From the NCBI GenBank assembly GCA_014529385.2, contig CM043958.1, positions 139,264,398 to 139,328,397 of the forward strand: a stretch of DNA of 64,000 bases, read 5' to 3'. Shown one piece after another: positions 33,591 through 44,560 of this stretch (position 1 is the stretch's first letter; the number at the start of each line of letters is the position of its first letter). Origin of the DNA: Adiantum capillus-veneris (lineage: Eukaryota > Streptophyta > Polypodiopsida > Polypodiales > Pteridaceae). Under the pieces are notes generated by a model, which was given only the letters and a program-made list of their open reading frames with translations, was not told the DNA's origin and did no database searches. The position numbers and the translations under genes are program-made.

Positions 33591-34990
33591 TATTAAGTGA
33601 ATACAATGTCAAAGTTAGAAAATTCTACGAAGTCCGCTCTGAAATGCTCCGAGTCTGAATTGCTGGCAAATGATGTCCATTTTGCTTCAAATCAATTTTG
33701 GAGCATGCATATATGCATAAAAACATGTAGTTCAGGCAAAATTTGTAACAAAAGTAAATAATAGTGATTATTTACAGCTGGGGATATTTTCCAACTTTTT
33801 TCATTTTTGACATCATAGGCTTGAAACATATGGCATTTAGGTACCCTGAGTGAAGTGTGGACTCACTTGAGTGCACTGGGTGGAAATGGTGCCAAATTTA
33901 GGCTTTCAAACTCTGAAACAGTAGATATAAAGATATTTTGAGTTTTTGAGATCCAAACTTGCTTAAACTTGATTAGTGGGCTTGGGACATCATGTTCGTT
34001 GGTCCCATAAGGTAAAAGTTGCAAATTGCATCTATTTTTGGCAAAAAAGTAAATAATTACACTTATTAAATTTTTCATCAATTTGCATGATGTAGAGTAT
34101 GTGTGTGAGATATGGGATAATTTGGATTAAAAATGTGATAGCAGTTATCTCAAAGTTTGGATTAAAAGGACTTTGGTGCATTATTTTTTGGCAAAATCAG
34201 AGTTTTTCTTGATCATTTTGGCTTATACTTGACATGTGGCATGTAATGGATGTGTAGAAGTGATAGGTGAAGTGAAAAGATGAAATTCAAGCCAAACAAG
34301 CATAAAAGTAAATAATCACGAGATATTTACAGCAATCAATTTTTTGCAAGAATTGACAAGTCGATGACCTAAACATCTTTAATACATCTAAAACAAGTCC
34401 TAAAATGAATTTGGTAAAGTTTGGGCGTGTCGGCGTCACTTCTTGCCTACTCGACTCTGAAACCACCGATTTTTGTGACTACTTGGCATACAGAGTTGGT
34501 TAGTCACTTTTGTAGCTATGGACTTGTCCGCTACATAGTCCTGATGCTATTTATCCAGTTTTGGCACATTCGGAGTCAGTTTGACTTCATGGATCAAATT
34601 TGACACTTTGTATCCTTCGAGATGTTTTCTAATATTCAAGATCTTTCCTTGACTGTTTCCATGAAACCATCTAGGTACATTGTGTATAGACCCAGTCTAT
34701 AAGCTGTCCCTGGAGTCAGAATCCAATTCTGGCATATGACAAAAACCTAGATTACTTACTTGGGAATCCCTCGACCCCTGCCAAATTATCATTTGGTGAT
34801 ATGAAAGTATTCTGATATATAGGGGCATAGTACAATTCAAGTCTTGTCCAATTCGGTTGAGCTGACAGGCCACCATGGTCAATTTTGTATCATAGGACTT
34901 CTTGCACAGCTGGGTTTCTAGGGTTTTTCCCTGAGCTTAGACTTGCTACCCAGCCATATAGGAATGTTCATTCATCAACTTAGAACTTAT
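33591..34990 (-). repeat. Leader of ACO copy C with TAAATA-type palindrome array
   Basis: Palindromes at 33756-33775 (TAAATAATAGTGATTATTTA), 34050-34068 (degraded) and 34309-34329 (one base inserted), with starts 294 and 259 bp apart. The leader is collinear with that of copy B across its whole length, to about 34960. No gene is seen. Confidence 0.85.
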
Positions 34991-35849
34991 CCCTCATGTC
35001 TCGTGTGAGACGGTGCTGTAAATGGACGACTGTAGACTCCGGAAATCCCGCGCAAAGAAAGCAGAAAGCTCTCTCCTCCGAGAGTGACTAGTGGGAATGA
35101 GGTGATTTTGGGCTACCTTGGATATCTATACACGGACTTCCCAAACTATTTTTCACCACGTTTCCCTGTTAGTCCTACTAGGCTGTGAAATCTATGTCAG
35201 ACTCAAAAATTTCTTCAATCCAATTCCGTTAGCTCATTCTACAAGAATTTGCAAAAGTAGGCCTTGGCGGCCTAATTTAGGCTTCCCTTTTCCATCTGGC
35301 GATTTGATTGAAAATTTTTATGCTTGTCTGCCTTGTTTTTTCTATCCTTAGCGTATCTTCAGTTTCTTCACTGAGCTCATTTGCTATTTATTATTAATTT
35401 TTGACCTGTTTATTGAAAAAATCAAAGAAAATAATAAAACACGCTAAAAAAGAAAAGTGAAAAATCAACAATGAAGAAAATCCATTGAGAAACACCTCTT
35501 AATGATTTTTTGATGGATTTTTCCAATTTTACATCCCAATATCAAGAAAAAAGGATAAAAATAAGCAAAAAAGGCTATTTTTTGTGATTTTTTGATAGTA
35601 CATACACTATGTACACTCATCGGGGAGATGTTATTGGTTAGAATTCCCCTGTTTTGATTGATTTTTAAGGGCATTATTAGGTAATTTTGCAATAAATCAC
35701 ACGTTAACATCCGACTTTTTTTCCCTATTCAAACATTGCCCTTAATTACTTAGTTCCCTTCCACGCCTCCTAGATGGCGTACTCCAGGACGATTGTGTGC
35801 ATGGGTTGAATAATCGTGTCTATGCATAGCCAAGGTTGTCTCTGCCATG
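34991..35849 (-). other. Non-coding 3' region of Ty3 copy 2
   Basis: AT-rich, with short frames only. It lies downstream of the copy 2 polyprotein. No sequence like the LTRs at 23.96 or 46.6 kb was seen, so the 3' LTR is missing or too diverged to see by eye. Confidence 0.4.
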
Positions 35850-36430
35850 CTTCAAAGATCAATGCAATTCAAACCATTATGATGTGCAAGAGTTGGGTCT
35901 TGAGTAATTAACTCAACGGTTTCTGTGGTCGAGGTTTTCTGTTGCTGTTTCCCAAAGAGCAAATCTTGTAGCTTGTGTGCTCTTTGCTTTATTGTACTGT
36001 CAAGATGCTTTGGCACGTGGAATTCCTGAGCTGTCAGCATCAATGATTACGGTTGTTGAGCTTTAACTCGCCACTAGTATCTTGGTTTGTCATTGATGAA
36101 CTGTTGTGGTTGAGTGTTTTGAGACTTAAATCTCCACTACTTCATCGGTTTTACAGTTCACGGAGAAGATAAGTGCTCCTTTTTCCTCCAAATCCATCTT
36201 GTGTTAGGCTCCCTATTCGAAGATTCTCTTCTTTGTGCCTTTAAATTTGGAAGCTTCTTCGGTACAGTGATGATGTCTTGGGCACCCAAATTTGAGACGG
36301 CTTGTCCTTGAGTTGTGTTTTTGGTACCCAGATATGCCTAATTCCTTGCATGCTACTTGTAGCATTTGATTGTCTAGAGGATGAAAAAGATTGATTGATT
36401 TGTGGTTTGTTCTTCTGGTAGTCTATTTTC
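35850..36430 (-). pseudogene. Tail of Ty3 copy 2 polyprotein
   Basis: The minus strand carries repeated IWVPK-type segments at about 36.2-36.35 kb. It also encodes EFHVPKHLDSTIKQRAHKLQ (35852-36043), which is Gln/Thr-rich further on. It is comparable in place and motif to the 5843-6115 tail of copy 1. Frames are broken. Role unknown. Confidence 0.45.
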
Positions 36431-36830
36431 TATTTTTCTTTGCTTGGTGCAATTGGAACAATGAGTTTTCTGTCTTTAGGTGATAGCTTGAGTTGATTGG
36501 CATCCCAATCTGGTACTGCCTTGTACGTCCGCATCCATGAAATTCCAAGAATCATTGTTTCATTCATGTGTTTATCTAGTAAGCTTACAAATTCATGAGG
36601 GCATGAACATCCATGTACTATCACATTTAAGTTGACTACTCCCAATGCCGGTGTTGGATTCTTGTTGCATACTTTGTAGCCGGTATTCCCGATGTCAAAG
36701 ACTAATTCGTTGCTTTCTTGTACGTGAAATAACTGATTGCATTTATCCGAGCTCCTGTATCGACCAATGCATTTGTGCTATGATTGTTCAGTTTTACTTT
36801 GATGCAAAGGTCCATTCCATCTAGCCATTC
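36430..36830 (-). pseudogene. Second retropepsin-like domain of Ty3 copy 2 (DTGA kept)
   Basis: On the minus strand, EWLDGMDLCIKVKLNNHS is followed by ALVDTGARINAISY, with DTGA at about 36750-36763. After a stop and frameshift come YKVCNKNPTPALGVVNLNV and MNETMILGISWMRTYKA (36430-36645). This matches the post-integrase domain of copy 1 motif by motif. It belongs to the aspartic protease fold (D-T-G-A near the start, ILG near the end) and is distinct from the first protease at 41 kb. A stop separates the halves here. Confidence 0.7.
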
Positions 36831-36919
36831 ATCATGTGCCCATTACATCTAACCATTCATCATGTGTTAACACATCATCTTTCTGGTAATTCCCATTGTC
36901 GTTCATCTGGTTCCAGAGT

Positions 36920-37690
36920 ATTAATGGGAATAGGTATTTGTTGATTTTTGAGAGCAGCTTTTCTTTTGAGTAATCAAAGTCGAGCTTCCTCTTGGGCTTC
37001 ATCAATGACATGCTGTTGTTTTATCTTTCTTTGCTTTGTTGCATGCATCTTTTCTATTAATTCATTGGTTAGTGGCAAATTGTACTTCTTTAAACGGCAT
37101 CCACCACTAATCCAATTAGCCATTTGTTCGCCATCTAGAGTGGACAACTTAACTGCTCCACTTGGAGATACATCTTCAATGATAAACGGTTCGTTTTCCT
37201 TTTTCTTAAACTTAGGAATGTGTTGTTTAGGGGAGTAGACTAAAACTAAGTCCCCTTTTTTGAAGATTTTTGTGACTAGATGGGAATCAAATAACTGTTT
37301 TTGTTTCCGCTTTTGTGCATAGATGTGAGCTATAGTAGTTAGCCTTTGCTCATCAAGATTTTCTAAATCTTCAAGCCTCTTTAAAAATTCATGTCCAGTC
37401 CACTCAAGCTCTTTAGCTACCCTTAGTGTCGGCAACAGAAATTCTATCGGTAGTATGACATCAAGACCATAGACAAGGTTAAAGGGTGTAGCATTTAAAG
37501 CTATCTTGAATGAAACTCTATAAGCCCATAGAGCGGAATGGAGATTCATTTCCCAATCAGTCTGTCCTGAACTAACCACTTTAGTCAATATTCAGCTAAG
37601 AATTTTATTTGTGTGCTCAGCTTGTCCATTTGCTTGTGGGTGATAGCGAGCTGATTTGTCATGGATAACCATAAATTCATTCAGCAGATT
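36920..37690 (-). pseudogene. Ty3 integrase C-terminal domain (copy 2)
   Basis: A 204-codon open frame (36974-37588) begins TKVVSSGQTDWEMNLHSALW and runs through ALNATPFNLVYG, FKKGDLVLVYSPKQH, KLSTLDGEQMANWISG and RLKKYNLP to EAQEEARL. This is the part after the catalytic Glu through the C-terminal SH3-like region. A TGA stands where copy 1 has an Arg/Lys codon, just before the linker to protease 2. No chromodomain is present. Confidence 0.8.
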
Positions 37691-38510
37691 CAGTTACCTC
37701 ATTAAGGAAATGAGTTTCTTTATCACACTGAAAATTTCTATTGGCAGTCCATACCTTGTGAATACATTCTCATACAAGAATGCAATTATGGTTTTGGCAT
37801 CATTCTTTTGGGTTGCCTTGGCCTCTGCCCACTTGGTTAAATAGTCCGTAGCTACAATGATATACTGAGCTTGGGTTCTATAAGCAGTTGGTTGTATTGG
37901 CCCAACAAAGTCTATACCCCATTTTGCAAAACCTCTAGCCCCCATCACTGGTCTTAAAGGTATGCTATCTACACGGGTTGGCATTTTTTCTCGTTGACAT
38001 GCATCACACATTCAAACATATTCCTTGGCATCTGCAAAATGTGTTGGCCACTATATACCTACCATTAGGATTACTCTCATGGTGGTTTCACTAGCAAAGT
38101 GACCTCCAGCTAATCCAACATGTGCTTGTTCTATAATGAGAATATATTCGTCTTCATTTGCACCAAGACGTAGATGTTGATCCTTCCCTCTTCGATACAA
38201 TTGGTTCCCAATAAAAGCATAGTCTCTTGCTTCAGTTTCAATTGCTCTTTGGCGGCGTTACTCATATCCTCAGGAAATGTTCATCTTGATAAGTAAGTAG
38301 CTAGATAGTTACTCCACTTAGGAATGATTGCTATTTGGAACAATGTCACTTGAGGCATGGGTGATTTTTTTTGGTATTGAAGACAATTTTTTATAAATGA
38401 GTAAACACTCCTCATGGTTGGCCAAAAAAACTCCATCTCAAGATCCGTTGCATAGTTTGGTCTTCCGCAAAGTAAAGTCCCACTATGGTAATATGTGCTT
38501 GACTTAGGTA
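37690..38510 (-). pseudogene. Ty3 integrase: two zinc-binding modules and catalytic core (copy 2)
   Basis: Module 1 (about 38.37-38.5 kb) reads FAEDQTMQRILRW, FFWPTMRSVYSFIKNCLQYQ, where one His and one Cys have become Tyr. Module 2 (about 38.0-38.2 kb) reads GRINIY/LRLGANEDEY-like segments, then GGHFASETTMR and MCDACQREK. The core (37694-38011) has GARGFAKWGIDFVGP with the first catalytic Asp and TDYLTKWAEAKAT. The second Asp region is frameshifted near 37.72 kb. Stops interrupt both modules. Confidence 0.75.
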
Positions 38511-39314
38511 TTAGGTTTTCTCCTCAAGATTAATACACAAAAGCAATATTACATATCGATTTCTTTTATACAGCCTTCCAGCTAGTAGTTGATACATAGC
38601 CAATTGCTCAATTAATCCGATTGTAATAGGAAGTGGTATTTGCGAATCCACTTGAGATATGGTCATCAATGATACCATATTTTTTGACCATCGAGGTATC
38701 ATCTCCACGGAGAACATATATGCATCTGGTAGATCATCGTCTACTCCCTTTGGTGGTTCTCCTAAAATAATCCTTGATAAATGATCTACTCTTTGATGAG
38801 TGGTGCCCTTTTTCACAACTACAATGAAATCAAATTCCAAATGAATCATGAAGCATCTCACTATTCTTCCTATGTTGCATAGCTTGTTGACCAAGTACAA
38901 TAAGGCTTGGTGGTCCACAAAGAACACAAATTTGTTGGCTAATAGTAGGTAATGTCTATACCTTTTTACGACATAGATCATTTCTAATCCTTCCTTTTTT
39001 ATGGTTGTATAGTTTTTCTCTGCCATATTCAACTGTCTACAAGCATAAGAAATAGGAAAATCAATTCTTCTATCTCCTGGTTGAGCTACTATACACCCAA
39101 TGGAAAAATTGGAAGCATCTACATGTATGTGGAATATCTTAATCCAATCTGGTGCTTTCAATATTGGGGCTGAAGTGAGAGCTTGGTTAAGCTTCATGAA
39201 GGATTCTTCACACCACTCATCAGTCCATTCAAAGAGTGTAATCAAGATGTATATGGGCTTTGCAATCATAGCATACATGTAAATGAATCGTCCGTAATAT
39301 CCACAATGTCCCAT
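38511..39314 (-). pseudogene. Ty3 RNase H (copy 2), long open frame
   Basis: 267 open codons starting in the RT connection (MGHCGYYGRFIYMYAMIAKP). RNase H proper reads FHIHVDASNFSIGCIVAQPG, then NYTTIKKEGLEMIYVVKRYR, VFFVDHQALLYLVNKLCN and QRVDHLSRIILGE. The catalytic Asp and Glu regions are present. It ends in a post-RNase H segment with LLAGRLYKRNRYVILLLCIN, which leads into zinc-binding module 1 after a stop. Length and motif order are typical for the family. Confidence 0.85.
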
Positions 39315-39409
39315 GAAAGCAATTCAAAAATAACACGAATTTTATCTATATCAGTAGCTATGCCATATATGTCCAAGAATTTTTCCTTGTCTGCCCGTTA
39401 ATGTGCACT

Positions 39410-40100
39410 TTTCAGATTTAAACAAATCCTATAAAGTCTACATTTTTCAAATATCTTTTTGAGGTGTTCAAAGTGATCAGCCCGGATTGACGAATGTACA
39501 CATAGATCATCCATATATACTTCCAAGAAATCTCAAAGATATTCTTTAAAAGCGTGGCTCATCAATCTTTGAAAGGTGGCAGGAGCACTAGTTAACCCAA
39601 AATGCATAACCCGATAGGCAAAAAATACCCATTCAGTTGCAAAGGCAGTTTTATGCTAATCTTTGGGATCAACCAAAAGTTGATTGTATCCCACAAATCC
39701 ATCTAAAAATCTGTAAGCTTCTTTTTCTGCAACTCGTTCTAAAACACGCTCAATGATTGGAAGAGGAAGTTGTCTCTAATGGTAGCTGCATTCACTTTCT
39801 TGAGATTGACACACACTCTTAATTTTCCAATTTTCTTGCGTACTACCACAATTGGAGACACCCAATGTGTGTGTTCAATTTCATAAATAAAATTGGCTTT
39901 ATTTAGCTTTTCTATCTCTTCTTTGATCTTTCTGGTAAATGTTTCATTATAAGTATATGGCCTTTGTCTGCTTGGTTTCACATCATCTCTCATAGGTATG
40001 GTATGCTGACAAATTTTTGGATCAACACCCTTGAGATCCTTATAAGACCAAGCAAAGATATCCCGGTATTCTTTCAGTAAGATTAACAAAAGCTCTTCTT
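39410..40100 (-). pseudogene. Ty3 reverse transcriptase (copy 2)
   Basis: The N-terminal part lies in the 39739-41043 frame: FAWSYKDLKGVDPKICQHTI, then NKANFIYEIEHTHWVSPIVV and GKLRVCVNLKKVNAATI. After a frameshift the catalytic box FLEVYMDDLCVHS is at about 39500-39520, with YMDD at about 39507-39518, then HLKKIFEKC. Several further breaks lie between 39315 and 39740. Confidence 0.85.
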
Positions 40101-40840
40101 TTTCTTCATTCAAGTCGTTTGCAATGTAGGCAGGTCTAGATTCTTCTCCTGGTTCAGCCAGATATCTCTTTTTTGTATTTTTTGGTCCTTCATAGGACTC
40201 ACCCCGTTTTCTTAGTTCCTTGACAGGTTGTTCGACTATGATCTTTTGGTCTTTGAGAGTATATTTCTTGTAATAGGATGTAACACTCATTACATCTTTA
40301 CCTTCCTCTCCTTTCATGAGTAGTTTAGCTCTCACATGTTCTTTTTCCGACCCCGAATCATCCGAGGTAGCTAAATGCTCTTCTAACTCATCTGTTGCAT
40401 CATAGTAGAGGTCTAAAAAGACTTGTTGAGATTTCATTAAGTCTTTGGGTTCTTGAATTCTGTCTTTAATGTGAAGGGTTGAGATCATTTGTATGGGAAT
40501 TATGTCATAGCCAACCTCATTGAAAAATTGAGTAGGCATAGACGTATTTACACACGCATCCATCGCTGCCAAAATTTGAGTCCACTCAAATGGCTCAAAC
40601 AAGTGCTCCAAAAAGGGTTCAAGTACATAGGATTCATCTGTGCAATCCCTTTCTAAGATACATTCTTCTTGTTTTAAGCTCCCATTTTTTGAGTTTCCAC
40701 ACATCCATATAGGTGTGTCTTTGTTTAACCAAGATGAAAGCATCATTTCAGCCAAAGAGACTGAGTCAAATTCTTGTATGGGTGTTTTCATGACATATCT
40801 ATAGGTGTGATCTCTTAGATTAACACTTTTTATTGATCCC
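40100..40840 (-). pseudogene. Acidic linker between protease 1 and RT (copy 2)
   Basis: Open part of the 434-codon frame. It includes FFNEVGYDIIPIQMI, DATDELEEHLATSDDSGSEK and YKKYTLKDQKIIVEQPVKEL. It is acidic and low in known motifs, and matches the first 480 bp of the window. Probably a spacer in the polyprotein. Confidence 0.6.
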
Positions 40841-41397
40841 ACTTGCTTCAAGTACATATAATTGATTCTCCAATACTGAATGAGTTGTACTTGTCGCATG
40901 AAAGGTCTTCCCAAGGTGATTTCATAATTGAGTTTCTTTCCGAAGTCCACTATTGCAAAAGTATGTTGATAATCAATTCCACAAGAACTAGCTATCACTT
41001 TTTCAAGCAGTCCTAAGGGTCTTTCGATGTGTCCATCAGCCAATGCAATTTCATTTGAGTTTGTCTAATGGCTAGTTTCCCCCCATGATTCCCATACTGC
41101 TTTCATCACTATGGCTATGTCTGCCCCACTATCCAGTATTGCTTGGGTTTCTATATCATTATATCTCACTAGAAGGGTTGTGTTTCCTTCTTCCCCTCCG
41201 TAGTATTCTCCGACTTGGTTCATTGGGACAGATCTAATCTCTTTGTTATACAAATTGTGTTTCAATTTTCTCAAATTTTTTGCGATTAGCCCTGTTATCC
41301 CCACCTTGTCTAGAGTTTTTTGTAGATCATTCCATAAATACGGTCTGATTTTTAAGAGTTCTACTAAAGTAAGAGTACATTGAATGGGTGTAGACAT
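40840..41397 (-). pseudogene. First retropepsin of Ty3 copy 2
   Basis: An N-terminal lead (MSTPIQCTLTLVELLKIRPY) is followed by VRYNDIETQAILDSGADIAI, with the DSGA active-site loop at about 41121-41133. After one frame change come SCGIDYQHTFAIVDFGKKLN and YEITLGRPFMRQ (40890-40920), the usual flap and closing motif. This is the standard protease position, before RT. One frameshift near 41045 separates the halves. Confidence 0.8.
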
Positions 41398-42335
41398 GAT
41401 TGAATGGATTTTGTTTGTACCTCTAGGTTCTATTCTGCTCTTTTTATCTAAGTGGTTTTACACACTATGGATTCATCTTCGTTATCTCCCAAGTAAGAGG
41501 GTAGTGTTTTTAGAGTCATTGATTTAGACATTCCTAAAGCTTCAGAGCCGCAATCCCCATACAAGGATTGTACATCCATGTCCATATCAGGAGTTATATT
41601 GTCTAACCAAAGTTCCTCTATAGGAGCTGACTATAAAGTTAGACTCCCATCATTAATCTCTCTCATTTTTTCCCATAAATGTCCAGGCCAATTTTCCTCT
41701 ACGAATGGAATTCCATCTAGGGCATCTTCACTATCAGGAACTATGAGTTCTAGCTCTTTAGTTTCAAGGTTGGGTTTTACCACCACTTAAGATTTCTGTA
41801 CTTGTTCCTACCACAAGCTCTCAAGTTTTGCTATACTGTCGAGCTTCGGTTTTTGTTTTTCCAACATCTCTTGAGTAATTCTTACCAGCTTTTGATAAGC
41901 TTCAAGCTTATCTGCTTTCGTATATGGAGAAGGATAGTTTTTTCATTTGTTTTTCCATGTTTTGGCCTACTTTAAGTCCCGCTTGGTAAGCCTCCAAGGC
42001 TACATTGATTGACTCAAAAATTTTGTCTATCAAAATTGTTCTCCAGATTTCATTGTGGTTTCCTTGATTTCACTTCCAGTGTCTTTCACATTTTCCTAGA
42101 ATAGTTTCTTGGATTTCTCCTCTAATTTAGTCTTGTTTCTGTTTTCTTATCTCATACCTCTGGATTCTTCTTCTCTTGGTCTTTTGAGAGTAAATTTTAG
42201 TATTCTCTGAGTCACTAGAGAAGTTATGTTTCTTTTTCTTAGCCTAGGCTGTGGTATTTATCTTGATTGGAAGAATAGGTTCACTCTCCCATGAGCTACT
42301 AGGTATCACTTGGACTACGTTCACTACTGCTTTAC
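41398..42335 (-). pseudogene. Gag-protease linker (copy 2)
   Basis: The minus strand encodes DKIFESINVALEAYQAGLKV, KLEAYQKLVRITQEMLEKQK and DALDGIPFVEENWPGHLWEK, broken by stops. The same segments are found on the + strand at 14940-15560. It looks helical and charged, with no known domain. Confidence 0.6.
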
Positions 42336-42500
42336 CCTTGTTTAAATGATTTTTTGGACAATCTTGAGGGAAGTGTCCTCCCTTTTTGCAACATTGTATA
42401 CAAAAAGCTTCAATTGGATTAATGTTCTTGTCTCAATCTGGGCATTAATTTTTCAGTGATCATCTGCACCACAGTTATGGCAGTTTCTAGTCCTTGGCTT
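42336..42500 (-). pseudogene. Gag zinc knuckles (copy 2)
   Basis: Two CCHC-type units on the minus strand. The first reads CHNCGADDH and then meets a TGA before its last Cys. The second reads CIQCCKKGGHFPQDC, with five residues between the second Cys and the His if the usual CX2C start is used, so its spacing is slightly off. They would bind nucleic acid in the capsid precursor. Confidence 0.7.
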
Positions 42501-42529
42501 AATCATGGGTCTTACTATAGGAGATCTAA

Positions 42530-44560
42530 CCTTGATTAGCTACATAGTGCATAGGTGTAACCTCTGGTGTAGCATAAGTCACAGGTTCTTCCATTGGTGG
42601 TGGATGTGAATTATACCAATCTCCTTCTACCATTACTGTAGATGGACTAGGCTCAACATAGGGTGTAACATTCACTAGTACTTTTTCATCTATGATTCCC
42701 TCTGAATGCATGTACTTTACAGACACTGCATTATGTCCAAGATATGGAGGTTGTTGACCCAACACGGGTTGAGGTCTTTCCATACTCATTGGTGGTCTTT
42801 GAGCTAGGGCCATATTAAGCTAATATATGTACATGGGTTGTCCTTGTGGCCTCATAGGCACATATTAAACATTTCCATCATACTTTGGTCGGTAATAGCA
42901 CTCATTGGTCTCATGGTTGGTCCCCTTACCCTAAACTGCATACCATTTTTGTGGCCTAATTGGTTGTCTCTGTTGAGGTATCCCTTGGTTTGGTCCCCTC
43001 ATAGGTGCTTTTTGCATGTTATTCATCATTTCATTCATCCTTTTGAGCATGTCTTGTATGGATGTAAGCAGTGCTGCAACAGCCATTCCCACTTGTGTTG
43101 GTTTGGTGGATGTTGTTTTCTCACTTTCATTATCCTTAGGGACATCTTCTTCATTGAAATTATCACAAATGTGTTCCAAGTCAATAGCATCTGACACACA
43201 CTCTTCTAGGGTCATATGTTTCTTGCTATACAATATAGCATGAAGTTCTTTGTTTAGCAGTCCCTCTAGAAACAATGGTACTAATCTTTGTTCTGCACAG
43301 GTATTCTAGTTCTGGGCATCTTGCAATGTATTGCTTCATTCTAGTTGCACAATACCTAACAGACTCACCTTGTTTCTGTTTGAAGCTATAGATTTGAGCT
43401 ATCGTATTATGTTTGATCCCTGTTTGGAACATGCAGCTACAAATCCTTGAGCTAATGTTCTAAAGTCCATGATTGACCTTAGTGGAATGTTTTGGAACCA
43501 TGTCAGTGCTTTTCCTTCTAATGTTATTCCAAATCCCTCAAATTGAGTATGGAAATCAAATATGCGTTCTGCTCTTAGCACTTGCTTGAAGCTTGCTAAG
43601 TGGTCATATGGATCTCGAGATCCACTATACTTTTTGATCCATTTTTGAATCAGCTGGTCTAACACGTCTATTTGGCTCAGCTCCAGGTCTCTTGGCACTT
43701 GGTCCTGTCTCGAGTCCTTCAAACCAGTCTATTGAAAATAGTGACTCATGAAGTCCTGGACTGACTTTAGTGTCACCCAATTTTCTTCATGATGAGGTAG
43801 GTTTGGATTGTTTAACATTGCTCCCAAAAGATCTCTCATGGAGTTTCTCTCTTGGAATAGTTTCTAGTCCTTGACCCAATATCCAATCTCTTGTGACGTA
43901 TCCTTGATATTTGGTTTGTTCCACCTCCTCAAGGCTCATCATAACAATTTTATTGCTATAAAAATCCCTAAGAAATAGGTACGTTGGTAGATCTGCTGAA
44001 CCCTTGTCTTTGACTTTGAAGATATAGATGATCTTCATGGGTGTTAAATGTCCTAATTTGGCATGAGAAGTCCATAGAAAATCTTTGACGTTTCTATCCT
44101 CCCAACAATAGACTTTGATCCTAGGATTATCAGTGCTAAGCCATTTCAAAGGATCCATATCAACTTGATCATCCCTTGAATTCTAAAGTCGGTGATACTT
44201 CTTTTGCTGCCATATCCAGAAGTATGGTATTTACTTCTAACCCCCATTTGTCTATCACATCAGGGTTTCAACTTTTAAATACCGAGTCTCGTTTTTATCC
44301 ATATACATTTTTCCTTGTTTGTTTGCCCTGATTTCCTTTTCAAACTCTATGTCATGGTCATCAATGTGAATGACATACTCTTAATTAGGATCCAAGTAAA
44401 CCTAAGCTCCATGGCCATTAGTCTTATAAAATGTGAGTATGTGCTTATACCGCACCGTCGTTCTGGTTCTTGAATGAGTCGAATAGGAAGAAATTTTAGA
44501 TATTGATTCTGAAAAAGTGTTTGAGACTTCTTCAATGATAGTGTCCAAGTGATCACCTTG
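42530..44560 (-). pseudogene. Ty3 gag (copy 2), broken
   Basis: 43399-43722 encodes the capsid-like core: YDHLASFKQVLRAERIFDFH, KALTWFQNIPLRSI and FRTLAQGFVAACS. 43226-43432 continues with YSFKQKQGESVRYCATRMKQ. 42931-43275 reads FLEGLLNKELHAILYSK with MTLEECVSDAIDLEHICDN. 42526-42813 is Pro/Met-rich. 43787-44158 and 44347-44556 are upstream segments (VKDFLWTSHAKLGHLTPMKI). The WFQ and EGL wording is typical of plant retrotransposon gag. At least four frame breaks. Confidence 0.75.

Noticed and set aside
35000-35850. A 3' LTR for Ty3 copy 2
   Set aside because: No sequence like the 371-bp LTR was seen here in either orientation; left as missing rather than forced.
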